From Mycobacterium sp. ST-F2 (GTDB lineage Bacteria; Actinomycetota; Actinomycetes; Mycobacteriales; Mycobacteriaceae), in assembly GCF_001905655.1 (NCBI RefSeq), contig NZ_JMHT01000076.1:1-44998 (forward strand): a DNA stretch of 44,998 bases, written 5' to 3'. Each line of letters opens with the position of its first letter. The first letter of the stretch is position 1. The position numbers and the translations under genes are program-made. A model generated the notes under the pieces. That model was not told where the DNA came from. It did no database searches and saw only the letters and a list, made by a program, of their open reading frames with translations. Shown here in pieces: positions 15,236-23,594 of this stretch.

Positions 15236-15982
15236 ATGCCGCTGCTGGACGGACGTATCGCGGTGATCACCGGCGGTGCCCAGGGGATCGGGTACGCGAT
15301 CGCGGAGCGCTTCATCGCCGAAGGGGCCCGGGTCGTGATCGGCGACCTGAACCTCGAAGCGACCGAAGCGGCCGTCGCCAAACTCGGTGGCTCCGACGTG
15401 GCCAAGGCGGTGCGCTGTGACGTGACGTCCGCCGCCGACGTGCAGGCGCTCGTCGACGCCGCCGTCGAGTTCGGTGGCCGCGGCACCATCGATGTCATGG
15501 TCAACAACGCCGGCATCACCCGCGACGCCACCATGCGCAAGATGACCGAGGAACAGTTCGACCAGGTCATCGACGTCCACCTGAAAGGCTGTTGGAACGG
15601 CACCCGCTTGGCCGCGAATGTCATGCGAGAGGCGAAAAGCGGTGCGATCATCAACATTTCGTCGATCTCGGGCAAGGTCGGCCTGATCGGTCAGACCAAC
15701 TATTCGGCGGCCAAGGCCGGCATCGTCGGCCTGACCAAGGCAGCTGCCAAGGAAGTCGCCCACCTCGGGGTGCGTGTCAACGCCGTGCAGCCGGGTCTGA
15801 TCCGGTCCGCCATGACCGAGGCCATGCCGCAACGGATCTGGGACCAGAAGTTGGCCGAGATCCCGATGGGGCGCGCCGCCGAACCCAGTGAGGTGGCGTC
15901 GGTGGTCACGTTCCTGGCGTCGGACATGTCGTCGTACATGACCGGTTGCGTCCTCGAAATCACCGGGGGACGGCACATCTAG
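15236..15982 (+). CDS. SDR-family 3-oxoacyl-ACP/3-hydroxyacyl-CoA dehydrogenase (FabG-like)
   Basis: 248-residue classical SDR. The NAD(P)-binding motif TGGAQGIG is at 12-19, VNNAG at about 89-93, and the catalytic Ser143-Tyr156-Lys160 triad lies in ISSISG and YSAAK. The acidic residue after beta-2 (GDLNL) suggests NAD preference. It is the first gene of an operon; the thiolase ATG follows its stop directly, and the SDR likely oxidises the 3-hydroxyacyl-CoA formed by a hydratase before thiolysis. GGGAG precedes the ATG by about 10 bases. FabG-like by fold, but the context points to degradation rather than fatty acid synthesis. Confidence 0.9.
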   Translation: MPLLDGRIAVITGGAQGIGYAIAERFIAEGARVVIGDLNLEATEAAVAKLGGSDVAKAVRCDVTSAADVQALVDAAVEFGGRGTIDVMVNNAGITRDATMRKMTEEQFDQVIDVHLKGCWNGTRLAANVMREAKSGAIINISSISGKVGLIGQTNYSAAKAGIVGLTKAAAKEVAHLGVRVNAVQPGLIRSAMTEAMPQRIWDQKLAEIPMGRAAEPSEVASVVTFLASDMSSYMTGCVLEITGGRHI

Positions 15983-17206
15983 ATGGCGACGACCAGCCCT
16001 GTCATCTGCGCGCCGGTACGTACCCCCATCGGCCGCTACGGCGGCATGTTCACGTCGCTGACCGCCGTCGAGCTCGGTGTCGCGGCGCTGCAGGGTCTGT
16101 TGCAGCGCACCGGGATTCCGGTGGATGCGGTGCAGGACGTCATCCTCGGCCACTGCTATCCGTCGAGTGAAGCCCCGGCGATCGGCCGTGTGGTGGCGCT
16201 CGACGCCGGCCTGCCGGTCACCGTGCCAGGTATGCAGGTCGACCGGCGGTGTGGGTCGGGCCTGCAGGCCGTCATCCAGGCCTGCCTACAGGTGTCCAGT
16301 GGCGCAAACGATCTCGTTGTCGCCGGGGGTGCGGAGTCGATGAGCAACGTCGCCTTCCACTCCACCGACATGCGGTGGGGTGGGTCCCGGGGCGGCATCA
16401 CCGTGCATGACGGTCTGGCGCGCGGCCGAACAACCGCCGGTGGTAAGAACTACCCGGTGCCGGGTGGCATGCTGGAGACCGCCGAGAACCTGCGCCGGCA
16501 GTACGCGATCTCCCGCGTCGAACAGGATGCGCTGGCGGTGCGGTCGCACCTGAAAGCTGTTGCGGCACAGCGCAGCGGCGTACTGGCCGACGAGATCGTC
16601 CCCGTCACGGTGAGTTCACGCGCGGGAGACCAGGTGATCGACACCGACGAGCATCCCCGCGCCGACACCACCGTCGAAGCGCTGGGCAAGCTCAAACCCG
16701 TTCTGGGCAAGAGTGATCCGGATGCCACCGTGACGGCCGGTAATTCGAGCGGCCAGAACGATGCGGCCTCGATGTGCATCGTGACCACGCCGGGGCGCGC
16801 TGCCGAGCTCGGGCTGCAGCCGTTGGTACGGCTGGTGTCGTGGGGTGTGGCCGGGGTGCCACCGAACGTCATGGGTATCGGCCCGGTGCCGGCCACCGCG
16901 CTGGCGCTCGCGAAAGCCGGGCTGGCCCTTGCCGACATCGACGTGATCGAGCTCAACGAGGCCTTCGCGGCCCAGGCGTTGGCGTGCACCCGGGAATGGG
17001 AGTTCACAGACAGCGACTGGGAGCGCACCAACGTGCGGGGGTCGGGTATCTCGCTCGGCCATCCCGTCGGTGCGACGGGTGGCCGGATGCTGGCCACCCT
17101 GGCGCGCGAATTGCATCTGCGGGACGGCCGCTACGGACTGGAAACCATGTGTATCGGCGGCGGTCAGGGACTCGCCGCGGTCTTCGAAAGGGTGGCGGCA
17201 GCGTGA
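15983..17206 (+). CDS. Acetyl-CoA acetyltransferase (thiolase)
   Basis: 407 residues with all thiolase signatures: nucleophilic Cys90 in DRRCGSGLQA, NEAFAAQ, SLGHPVGATG, and CIGGGQG with the second cysteine. It cleaves 3-ketoacyl-CoA to acyl-CoA and acetyl-CoA; the family also works in reverse. The ATG immediately follows the SDR stop (TAGATG), and its own stop overlaps the next start (GTGA), so the three enzymes are translationally coupled. Chain-length specificity cannot be read, but pairing with an SDR and ACADs fits a dedicated degradative pathway. Confidence 0.93.
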   Translation: MATTSPVICAPVRTPIGRYGGMFTSLTAVELGVAALQGLLQRTGIPVDAVQDVILGHCYPSSEAPAIGRVVALDAGLPVTVPGMQVDRRCGSGLQAVIQACLQVSSGANDLVVAGGAESMSNVAFHSTDMRWGGSRGGITVHDGLARGRTTAGGKNYPVPGGMLETAENLRRQYAISRVEQDALAVRSHLKAVAAQRSGVLADEIVPVTVSSRAGDQVIDTDEHPRADTTVEALGKLKPVLGKSDPDATVTAGNSSGQNDAASMCIVTTPGRAAELGLQPLVRLVSWGVAGVPPNVMGIGPVPATALALAKAGLALADIDVIELNEAFAAQALACTREWEFTDSDWERTNVRGSGISLGHPVGATGGRMLATLARELHLRDGRYGLETMCIGGGQGLAAVFERVAAA

Positions 17207-18396
17207 CTCGTCTGGCTCAGACCGCCGGCCTCACCGAGGTGCAGCGCGAAATCGTCGCCACCGTGCGGCAGTTTGTCGATCGCGAGATCATCCCGGTAGC
17301 CCAAGAGTTGGAACACTCGGACTCCTACCCTCAGGCCATCGTCGATCAGATGAAAGACATGGGCCTGTTCGGCCTGATGATCCCGCAGGAGTACGGCGGC
17401 CTCGGGGAGTCGCTGCTGACGTATGCGCTGTGTGTCGAGGAACTGGCGCGCGGCTGGATGAGCATCTCCGGCGTCATCAACACGCACTTCATCGTCGCGT
17501 ACATGATCCGCCAGCACGGCACCGACGAACAGAAGCGGCGCTACCTGCCCCGGATGGCGACCGGTGAGGTGCGCGGCGCCTTCTCGATGTCAGAGCCGGA
17601 ACTCGGTTCCGATGTCGCGGCGATCCGCACCCGGGGCGTCCGGGACTCCGACGGTGGTTACACGATCACCGGCCAGAAGATGTGGCTGACCAACGGTGGC
17701 AGCTCGACTCTGGTTGCGGCGCTGGTGAAAACCGATGAAGGCGCGGATAAACCGCACCGCAACCTGACGGCGTTCCTGGTCGAGAAGCCGACCGGTTTCG
17801 GTGAGGTCAAGCCCGGCCTGACCATCCCGGGCAAGATCGACAAGCTGGGCTACAAGGGCATCGACACCACCGAGCTCATCTTCGACGGGTACCGCGCGAG
17901 CGCCCACGATGTGTTGGGCGGCAAGCCCGGCGAGGGCTTCTTCCAGATGATGGACGGTATCGAGGTCGGCCGGGTCAACGTGTCGGCGCGGGCCTGCGGG
18001 GTGGGGATCCGCGCCTTCGAACTGGCGGTGCGCTACGCCCAGCAGCGCGAGACGTTCGGCAAGCCGATCGCCGACCACCAGGCCATCGCATTCCAGCTCG
18101 CCGAGATGGCCACCAAAGTCGAAGCGGCCCATCTGATGATGGTCAATGCCGCCCGGCTCAAAGACTCGGGCGAGCGCAACGACGTCGCGGCCGGGATGGC
18201 CAAATACCTTGCCAGTGAATTCTGTTCGGAAGTCACCCAGCAGAGTTTCCGGATCCACGGCGGCTACGGCTACTCGAAGGAATACGAGATCGAGCGTCTC
18301 ATGCGGGACGCACCGTTCCTGTTGATCGGCGAGGGCACCAGCGAAATCCAGAAGACCATCATCAGCAGGAACCTGCTCCATGAATACCGCATCTGA
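17203..18396 (+). CDS. Acyl-CoA dehydrogenase
   Basis: 397 residues from the GTG at 17203, which overlaps the thiolase stop; the longer upstream frame is a shadow of the thiolase. Motifs: FSMSEPELGSDVAA, ITGQKMWLTNGG, QQRETFGKPIADHQAIAFQLAEM, RIHGGYGYSKEYEIERLMRD, and EGTSEIQK carrying the catalytic glutamate. It is a complete ACAD. The 3' end overlaps the GntR gene by 17 bases. It would supply the first oxidation step for the SDR and thiolase encoded upstream. Confidence 0.92.
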   Translation: MTRLAQTAGLTEVQREIVATVRQFVDREIIPVAQELEHSDSYPQAIVDQMKDMGLFGLMIPQEYGGLGESLLTYALCVEELARGWMSISGVINTHFIVAYMIRQHGTDEQKRRYLPRMATGEVRGAFSMSEPELGSDVAAIRTRGVRDSDGGYTITGQKMWLTNGGSSTLVAALVKTDEGADKPHRNLTAFLVEKPTGFGEVKPGLTIPGKIDKLGYKGIDTTELIFDGYRASAHDVLGGKPGEGFFQMMDGIEVGRVNVSARACGVGIRAFELAVRYAQQRETFGKPIADHQAIAFQLAEMATKVEAAHLMMVNAARLKDSGERNDVAAGMAKYLASEFCSEVTQQSFRIHGGYGYSKEYEIERLMRDAPFLLIGEGTSEIQKTIISRNLLHEYRI

Positions 18397-19063
18397 ACCC
18401 GAATTCGCCGCGCCCGCACAGCTTTCGCATGACGTGGCGCGGTACGTCCGCCGGCGGATCTTCAACGGCACGTTCGGCGCAGGGGAGTACCTGCGGCTGG
18501 ACCAACTGGCCACCGAACTCCGCGTCAGCGTCACCCCGGTACGGGAGGCGCTGCTGAACCTGCGCGCCGAGGGGCTGCTGGTACAGCACCCCCGGCGCGG
18601 CTTCATGGTGCTGGAGGTGACCGCCCGCGACGTGGCCGACGTGGCCATGGTGCAGGCGTTCGTCGGTGGGGAACTGGCGGCCCGCGCCGCCGCGAACATC
18701 ACCGCCGACCAGGTCGCTGAGCTCACCCGAATCCAGGACGAATTGGAGCAGGCCTACCAGCACACCGACGTCGACCGCATGGTGCGGCTCAACCACGAAT
18801 TCCACCGGCTCATCAACGTCGTCGCCGACTCACCCAAGCTGACCCAATTCATGTCGGGCATAACGCGTTACGCTCCCGAGTCGGTGTTCCCCACGCTCGA
18901 GGGCTGGCCGGATTTGTCGATGCGGGACCACCGCCGCGTGATCGCCGCGCTGCAGGCCGGCGACGGCGACGCGGCCCGGACGGCGATGGCCGAGCATTTC
19001 GAGGTCGGCGTCCAGCCGTTGACCGAACACCTTTCCGAACGCGGTGTGATCCGCGAAGGTTGA
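18380..19063 (+). CDS. GntR-family (FCD type) transcriptional regulator
   Basis: 227 residues. An N-terminal winged helix-turn-helix (LSHDVARYVRRRIFNG, LDQLATELRVSVTPVREALLNLRAEGLL) is followed by an all-helical FCD ligand domain with His/Asp residues in LNHEFHRLI and RDHRRVIAALQAGD that usually hold a metal. It is the last gene of the SDR-thiolase-ACAD operon, overlapping the ACAD end, as is common for local autoregulators. The AT-rich palindrome at 15153-15179 in the operon's divergent promoter is the best candidate binding site. The ligand is probably an acyl-CoA or organic acid; this is inference. Confidence 0.92.
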   Translation: MNTASEPEFAAPAQLSHDVARYVRRRIFNGTFGAGEYLRLDQLATELRVSVTPVREALLNLRAEGLLVQHPRRGFMVLEVTARDVADVAMVQAFVGGELAARAAANITADQVAELTRIQDELEQAYQHTDVDRMVRLNHEFHRLINVVADSPKLTQFMSGITRYAPESVFPTLEGWPDLSMRDHRRVIAALQAGDGDAARTAMAEHFEVGVQPLTEHLSERGVIREG

Positions 19064-19069
19064 GCCGGT

Positions 19070-19528
19070 TCAGCCCACCGGGTCGAACCGGAAGACGACG
19101 AGTCTGCCTGCCAGCGCCTCGAATTCGTCGGGCGTGCCCTTGGTGACCATGCCGGAACTCTTCGCGAACTTCACGCCGACGGGCACTTGTACCGGGAACT
19201 CGCGCAGCACCGGCCGGGCCTCGTCGACCGTCAACTCGGTGATCTTCACCGGCCGGGACTTGCGTCCCCGCGTCAAGGTGCCGGTGCCGGCCGCACGGGC
19301 GTTGAGGGCCCAGTGCGCGCCCGGGTAGCCGGCCACGGCGTACATCGCGCCGTGGACGACGAACGGTGTCATCGGGGTGCTCCGCGGCGTGCCGGTCTTG
19401 CGGCCGGGCACGGTGAGCACCATCGCCGGCCCGACGGGGATGCCGAGCTTCCCAACGGCGACAACGACTTTGTTCATCTGCTTGAGGTAGCGCGGTGGTC
19501 GCGGATCCGATGTGCGCGGCTCAGACAT
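19070..19528 (-). CDS. Deazaflavin (F420)-dependent nitroreductase-family protein
   Basis: 152 residues from the ATG at 19528. The signature PGRKTGTPRSTPM (41-53) is the hallmark of the mycobacterial Ddn/FDOR-A split-barrel family that uses F420H2 to reduce quinones or nitro compounds, usually membrane-associated through its N-terminus. GYPGAHWALNARAAG and EFPVQVPVGVKFAKSSG follow the family. Its start overlaps the 3' end of the NmrA-like gene (20372-19521), so the two are translationally coupled and probably both belong to the regulon of the sigma factor across the divergent promoter. I chose this start over one 15 codons upstream because of that overlap and the family length. Confidence 0.87.
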   Translation of the reverse strand: MSEPRTSDPRPPRYLKQMNKVVVAVGKLGIPVGPAMVLTVPGRKTGTPRSTPMTPFVVHGAMYAVAGYPGAHWALNARAAGTGTLTRGRKSRPVKITELTVDEARPVLREFPVQVPVGVKFAKSSGMVTKGTPDEFEALAGRLVVFRFDPVG

Positions 19529-20372
19529 GGCTGGTCTCCAATCTCGGGGTGAAGGCGGCGCGGTGCTCACCAACCCAGTCGGCGAACGTCTGTGCGGGGC
19601 GGCCCAGGATGCGCTCGACCTGGCCGCTCACCGGGGCCGGGGTGTCGACTGTTTCGGCCAGCAGAGCGGTGTAGGCGGTGCCGAATTCAGCGGGGAAGCC
19701 GATGGCGACGAACCGCTCGCGGACCTTTTCGACGGGGATTTCCTGATAGTGCAGATCCCGGCCCAGCACCGCACCGACGATGGCCAGCAGCTCGGTGTTG
19801 GTGAGCGACTGTGGTCCCGTCAACGGAATCTTGCGGCCGTCCAGGTCGTCGGTCAGCAGGGCGTGCGCAGCAACGGCCGCGATGTCCGACTCGACGATCG
19901 GTGCACTGGACGCGGCCGCGTAGGGGCCCGCCACGACGTCGCCGGCCTGCAGTTGGCCTGCCCACATGCCGATGAAGTTGGTGGCGAACAGCGCCGGCCG
20001 CAGACTCACCCACGGCAGTCCGGAGTCGACCGCGAGTTCCTCGACCTCCTTGTTGCGGTCGCCCCGCAGGCGCGAGGGCTGCCGGCTGAAGTCTTCGTCG
20101 ACGTTCATCGCGGACAGCGCCACCAGTTTGGCTCCGGACTCTCTGGCGGCCTCGACCGTCCACGCCAGGTGGGGTCCGAGAGCACGGGAATTGAGAAACA
20201 CCGCGCTTGCTCCGGCCATGCCGTCACGGACGGACGCGACGGTCTCGACCTCCCGTGGGAGGTGCGGGGACGGATTACGGGTGACGGCACGGACTTTCAT
20301 GCCTGCGGCGTGCAACTGCTCGACGAGTGGGCGACCGACGTTGCCGGTGGCCCCGGTGATGAGAATGGTCAT
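19521..20372 (-). CDS. NmrA-like / atypical SDR NAD(P)-binding protein
   Basis: 283 residues. N-terminal GATGNVG (7-13) gives the Rossmann loop; SALSAMNVD-type and WVSLRPALFATNF segments place it in the NmrA/YtfG atypical-SDR group, which binds NADP and often reduces quinones or senses redox state. The catalytic YxxxK is not evident. It diverges from an ECF41-like sigma gene; this kind of neighbour (oxidoreductase or epimerase) is the known genomic partner of ECF41 factors. The ATG lies 8 bases after a -10-like CGTC, so the mRNA is probably leaderless. Confidence 0.88.
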   Translation of the reverse strand: MTILITGATGNVGRPLVEQLHAAGMKVRAVTRNPSPHLPREVETVASVRDGMAGASAVFLNSRALGPHLAWTVEAARESGAKLVALSAMNVDEDFSRQPSRLRGDRNKEVEELAVDSGLPWVSLRPALFATNFIGMWAGQLQAGDVVAGPYAAASSAPIVESDIAAVAAHALLTDDLDGRKIPLTGPQSLTNTELLAIVGAVLGRDLHYQEIPVEKVRERFVAIGFPAEFGTAYTALLAETVDTPAPVSGQVERILGRPAQTFADWVGEHRAAFTPRLETSHV

Positions 20373-20380
20373 GAACCAAG

Positions 20381-20406
20381 GACGGAGTACCCGCCGGGAA
20401 AGTTAC
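20381..20406 (-). promoter_or_regulatory. ECF41-type promoter of the NmrA-like gene
   Basis: On the minus strand, GTAACT (20406-20401) is followed after exactly 16 bases by CGTC (20384-20381), and 8 bases later by the ATG at 20372. Sequence elements and 16-base spacing resemble the ECF41 consensus (TGTCACA, N16, CGTC). The same arrangement occurs on the plus strand in front of the sigma gene. Confidence 0.7.
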
Positions 20407-20429
20407 GGCCCGGCTGTTCGCGTGGTGCG

Positions 20430-20455
20430 GTAACTTTTTCCCACCCTGCATCGTC
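20430..20455 (+). promoter_or_regulatory. ECF41-type promoter of the sigma gene (autoregulatory)
   Basis: GTAACT (20430-20435), a 16-base spacer, CGTC (20452-20455), then 8 bases to the ATG at 20464: the mirror of the promoter on the other strand. No ribosome site is present, fitting a leaderless transcript. Confidence 0.7.
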
Positions 20456-20463
20456 ACTGACTC

Positions 20464-21321
20464 ATGACTGAAATCACCGGATTCACTGCGGACTGGCGCC
20501 ACCACCACCCGTATCTGGTCAACCTCGCGTACCAGATGCTGGGTGATGTCGGCGACGCCGAAGACGTTGCGCAGGAAGCGTTTCTGCGGTTGTCCCGCAC
20601 GCAGCCCGGCGAGATCGAGGACGTCCGCGCGTGGTTGACCACCGTGGCCGGCCGGTTGTGTCTCGACGTGGTGCGGTCGGCACGGGCGCGCCGGGAACAG
20701 CCGACCGAGCTGGACGAGATGCCGCCGCGGGCATCGAGTGAGCCGGACCCCGCCGACCGGATCACCCTGGACGACGAGGTGTCGACGGCCTTGTTGCGCG
20801 TGCTGCGGCAACTGAGTCCCGGTGAGCGCGTGGCGTTCATCCTGCACGACGTTTTCCAGGTCCCGTTCGAGTCGATCGCCGAGACCGTCGGCCGGCCCGT
20901 CGGCACCTGCCGGCAACTGGCCCGTCGGGCCCGGGCCAAGGTGGCGGGCACCGACGTTCGAGCCGACGACGTCGAAGTGACCGAACATCAACTCGTCACC
21001 GAGAAGTTCATCACCGCCTGCGCAGGCGGTGACGTGCAGGCACTGGCCGCCGTACTGGACCCGACGGTGTGGGGCGTCGGCACGGTGCTCACCGATCCAC
21101 CGATCCCGCCGATCGTCAACCACGGGCCGCAGCGCGTCGCCGAGAACCTGATGCTGTACCTCGGACCGGGGACCACCGTGGTCGCCGGTCCGCTCGGCCA
21201 GCCGGTCCTGCTGGCGTACGCGCACCGGCAGCTTTTCGCGGTGGTGGTCCTGACGATTCGCGACGGGCTCATCGCCAAGATCGAGGCGACCGCGGATCCG
21301 TCGGCCCGATTCGGGGCGTGA
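20464..21321 (+). CDS. SigI/SigJ-like ECF41-family RNA polymerase sigma factor
   Basis: 285 residues. Region 2 (LVNLAYQMLGDVGDAEDVAQEAFLRL, DVRAWLTTVAGRLCLD) and region 4 (LRQLSPGERVAFILHDVFQVPFESIAETVGR) are followed by a SnoaL/NTF2-like C-terminal extension of about 110 residues, the built-in regulatory domain of ECF41 factors, which replaces a separate anti-sigma. By memory it most resembles M. tuberculosis SigI in sequence and length. It is divergent from the NmrA-F420 reductase pair, and matching GTAACT-N16-CGTC promoters precede both, so autoregulation and control of the neighbours are inferred. The inducing signal is unknown. Confidence 0.9.
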   Translation: MTEITGFTADWRHHHPYLVNLAYQMLGDVGDAEDVAQEAFLRLSRTQPGEIEDVRAWLTTVAGRLCLDVVRSARARREQPTELDEMPPRASSEPDPADRITLDDEVSTALLRVLRQLSPGERVAFILHDVFQVPFESIAETVGRPVGTCRQLARRARAKVAGTDVRADDVEVTEHQLVTEKFITACAGGDVQALAAVLDPTVWGVGTVLTDPPIPPIVNHGPQRVAENLMLYLGPGTTVVAGPLGQPVLLAYAHRQLFAVVVLTIRDGLIAKIEATADPSARFGA

Positions 21322-21352
21322 ATCGTTTCAGGCGCGGTCGTAGGCTGGCGCC

Positions 21353-21721
21353 ATGATCGAAGTGTTGTCAGACATGCCGGCAGGTGTGACCGGCATTCGC
21401 GTTTCGGGGCGAGTGAGCGGTGACGATATCCGTGAATTCGAGCCCACCATGGACGATCTGGTCGTCGACGGCGAGATCCGGATCGTCGAGGTCATCGACC
21501 CCGACTACGAGGGCTTCGGCCCTGGTGGACTGGCCGCGGATCTGAAGGTCGGGTTCGGTGCGCTGTTCAAACACCATTCGGCGTTCAAACGCATCGCGGT
21601 GGTGTCCGACAAGCCGTGGGTGGCGCACACACTGCACGCCGTGGCCTGGATGATCCCCGGCGAGCTGCAGATCTTCGGGCTCGACGAACTCGACCGCGCG
21701 AAGGAGTGGGCTGCCGGCTGA
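21353..21721 (+). CDS. SpoIIAA-like (STAS-related) protein
   Basis: 122 residues of the SpoIIAA-like/DUF3478 group: MIEVLSDMPAGVTGIRVSGRVSGDD at the N-terminus, then a DPDYEGF loop, LKVGFGALFKHHSAFKRIAVVSD and a C-terminal amphipathic helix. This CRAL-TRIO/STAS-like fold is widespread; members may bind lipids or act in signalling, but the function is not established. It starts about 30 bases after the sigma gene on the same strand and may be cotranscribed with it. A strong hairpin terminates the unit. Confidence 0.82.
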   Translation: MIEVLSDMPAGVTGIRVSGRVSGDDIREFEPTMDDLVVDGEIRIVEVIDPDYEGFGPGGLAADLKVGFGALFKHHSAFKRIAVVSDKPWVAHTLHAVAWMIPGELQIFGLDELDRAKEWAAG

Positions 21722-21743
21722 TCGGCCCGCCGACAAGACAAAG

Positions 21744-21769
21744 CTGCCCCCTTCGGCGGAAGGGGGCAG
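21744..21769. terminator. Bidirectional hairpin terminator
   Basis: An 11-bp perfect stem (CTGCCCCCTTC with GAAGGGGGCAG) and a 4-base GGCG loop between convergent genes ending at 21721 (plus) and 21785 (minus). Confidence 0.85.
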
Positions 21770-21784
21770 ATTCGTCTGTTGGGC

Positions 21785-23431
21785 TCAGTCTTGGAGCGCC
21801 TGCTCCTTGGCCCAGCGGTAGTCGGCCTTGCCCGCGGGGCTGCGGACGATGGTCGGCCGGAACACGATGGCCTTTGGCAGCTTGTAGCGCGCAATGGATT
21901 CCGCGGCGTGCTTGATGAGTTCGGCGGCGTCAGCCTCGGCACCGTCGGCGAGCGCCACGACCGCGACGACCTCGTTGCCCCAGCGCTCGCTCGGGCGTCC
22001 GGCGACGACGACGTCGACCACTGACGGGTGCGAGGCGATGGCGGACTCGACCTCTTCGGCGAAGATCTTCTCGCCCCCGGAGTTGATGGTCACCGAATCG
22101 CGGCCGAGCAGCTCGACGGTGCCGCCCTCCAACAGTCGGGCGCGGTCGCCCGGCACCGCGTACCGGATGCCGTCGATCACGGGGAAGGTCTTGGCCGTCT
22201 TGGCGGCGTCGCCCTTGTAGCCGAGCGGCACGTGGCCTTCCTGGGCCAGCCAGCCGTTGCCCTCGTGGCCCGGGGCCAGCAGCGCGGTGAAGTCCTCCGA
22301 GACGATCCGCGTGGCCGGACCGGCGGTGAACGTACCGCTGGACACGTTGGCCTTGGTCGACACGTGCGACATCTGGGCGCCGGTCTCCGACGACCCCACG
22401 CCGTCGATCACCATGGCATTGGGCAGGGCCGCGACCAGACGGCCCTTCACGGCCGGCGTGAACAGTGCGCCGCCGTTGGCGACGACGACCAGCGAGCTGG
22501 GGTCGTGACTGCCGGAGGCCAGGGCCTCTTCGATGGCGGTGACGAGCGGCCGGGCCATGGCGTCACCGACCACCGTCGCGATCGCGATCTTCTCGCGCGC
22601 GATGGTCTCGACGATCTCCTTGGCGTTGAAGCCCTCGACGTCCTTGGCGAACACGATGGTCTGGCCGTTGTTGATGCCCGTCATCACGCCCCACTGCGCG
22701 GCGCCATGCATGAGCGGCGGCAGGATCATCATCCGCATCTCGGCGGCGGCGGATGCGCGGTCGACGATCTCCTGCGCCGACTGGGCGGGCTCGCCCGTCA
22801 TCGCGTTGCGGCCGCCGAACGAGGCCATGAAGATGTCGTGCTGGCGCCACAACACACCCTTGGGCATGCCGGTGGTGCCACCGGTGTAGAGCACGTACAG
22901 GTCGTCGGGCGAGGGCGTCACCGGAGGCGGCGGGACGTCGGCGGTCACGATGGACTCGTAGTCGACGGCGCCCGGCAGCAGCTCGTTGCCGGAGCTGTCG
23001 GCGATCTGGATGAGCACCTTGAGGTCCGGCAGGTCCGGCAGCACCTCGGCCAGCGTCGGTGCGAAGGCGGCGTGGTAGATCAGGGCTGACGCGCCCGCGT
23101 CGTTGAGCAGGTACTGCAGCTCGGCCTTGACGTAGCGGTAGTTGACGTTGAACGGCGCCACCCGGGCCCGGAACGCGCCGAGCAGGGACTCGACGAACTC
23201 GGGGCCGTTGTAGGCGTAGATGCCGACCAGGTCCTGGCCCACTTCGTGGCCGGCGAGCTGGTCACGTTCGGTGTGCACGCCAAGGCCCTGTGCGTGCAGG
23301 TAGGCGGCGAGGCGGTTGGCGCGGGCGACGACCTCGGCGTAGGTGAAGCGACGGTCGCCCTGGATGACGAGGGTCCGGTCCGGGATGGCTGCAGCGACGG
23401 CGTCGGTGACGTCGGAAACCGTGAACAGCAC
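21785..23431 (-). CDS. Acyl-CoA synthetase, FadD19 family
   Basis: 548 residues from the GTG at 23431, with AGGAG just upstream; further upstream codons lack a ribosome site. The ATP-binding signature YTGGTTGMPKG, the MHGAAQW substrate segment, GSSETG, and the terminal SPAGKADYRWAKEQ (with the catalytic lysine) are all present. Length (548) and sequence recall M. tuberculosis FadD19, a steroid side-chain acyl-CoA ligase, but the similarity is family-level and I see no KstR operator (TAGAAC/GTTCTA type) upstream. It activates an acid to its CoA ester in the cytosol. A perfect 14-base palindrome and a tandem repeat precede it. Confidence 0.9.
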   Translation of the reverse strand: MLFTVSDVTDAVAAAIPDRTLVIQGDRRFTYAEVVARANRLAAYLHAQGLGVHTERDQLAGHEVGQDLVGIYAYNGPEFVESLLGAFRARVAPFNVNYRYVKAELQYLLNDAGASALIYHAAFAPTLAEVLPDLPDLKVLIQIADSSGNELLPGAVDYESIVTADVPPPPVTPSPDDLYVLYTGGTTGMPKGVLWRQHDIFMASFGGRNAMTGEPAQSAQEIVDRASAAAEMRMMILPPLMHGAAQWGVMTGINNGQTIVFAKDVEGFNAKEIVETIAREKIAIATVVGDAMARPLVTAIEEALASGSHDPSSLVVVANGGALFTPAVKGRLVAALPNAMVIDGVGSSETGAQMSHVSTKANVSSGTFTAGPATRIVSEDFTALLAPGHEGNGWLAQEGHVPLGYKGDAAKTAKTFPVIDGIRYAVPGDRARLLEGGTVELLGRDSVTINSGGEKIFAEEVESAIASHPSVVDVVVAGRPSERWGNEVVAVVALADGAEADAAELIKHAAESIARYKLPKAIVFRPTIVRSPAGKADYRWAKEQALQD

Positions 23432-23461
23432 ATTTCTCCTAAGGCTGGTGGGACGAACAGC

Positions 23462-23475
23462 TGGACATCTGTCCA
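23462..23475. promoter_or_regulatory. Palindromic operator upstream of the FadD19-like gene
   Basis: TGGACATCTGTCCA: perfect 6-base arms around TC, 31 bases upstream of the GTG start, so probably within the 5' UTR or core promoter. The form is typical of TetR-family operators. Confidence 0.5.
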
Positions 23476-23487
23476 TACACTCATTTA

Positions 23488-23532
23488 GTACCACGGAGTG
23501 AGGATCGTCTCTTTTGGTACCACCCTGTGAGG
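23488..23532. repeat. Two 16-base direct repeats, 29 bases apart
   Basis: GTACCACGGAGTGAGG (23488-23503) and GTACCACCCTGTGAGG (23517-23532) agree at 13 of 16 positions. They lie upstream of the FadD19-like gene, beside its palindrome, and could be tandem regulator sites. Chance similarity cannot be excluded. Confidence 0.35.
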
Positions 23533-23594
23533 TGCCGGCAGCGGTATGCGTCCACTGTGCGGGCGGTCGTATAGACGGCGGTCGACGCCGGTGA

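Noticed and set aside
15113..16153. N-terminal extension of the 13916-15112 acyl-CoA dehydrogenase
   Set aside because: It runs antisense through the SDR and thiolase genes and crosses the palindromic promoter; AAGGAG and an ATG mark the real start at 15112.
16774..17202. Upstream extension of the acyl-CoA dehydrogenase at 17203
   Set aside because: Out-of-frame reading of the thiolase; the GTG overlapping the thiolase stop gives the normal ACAD length.
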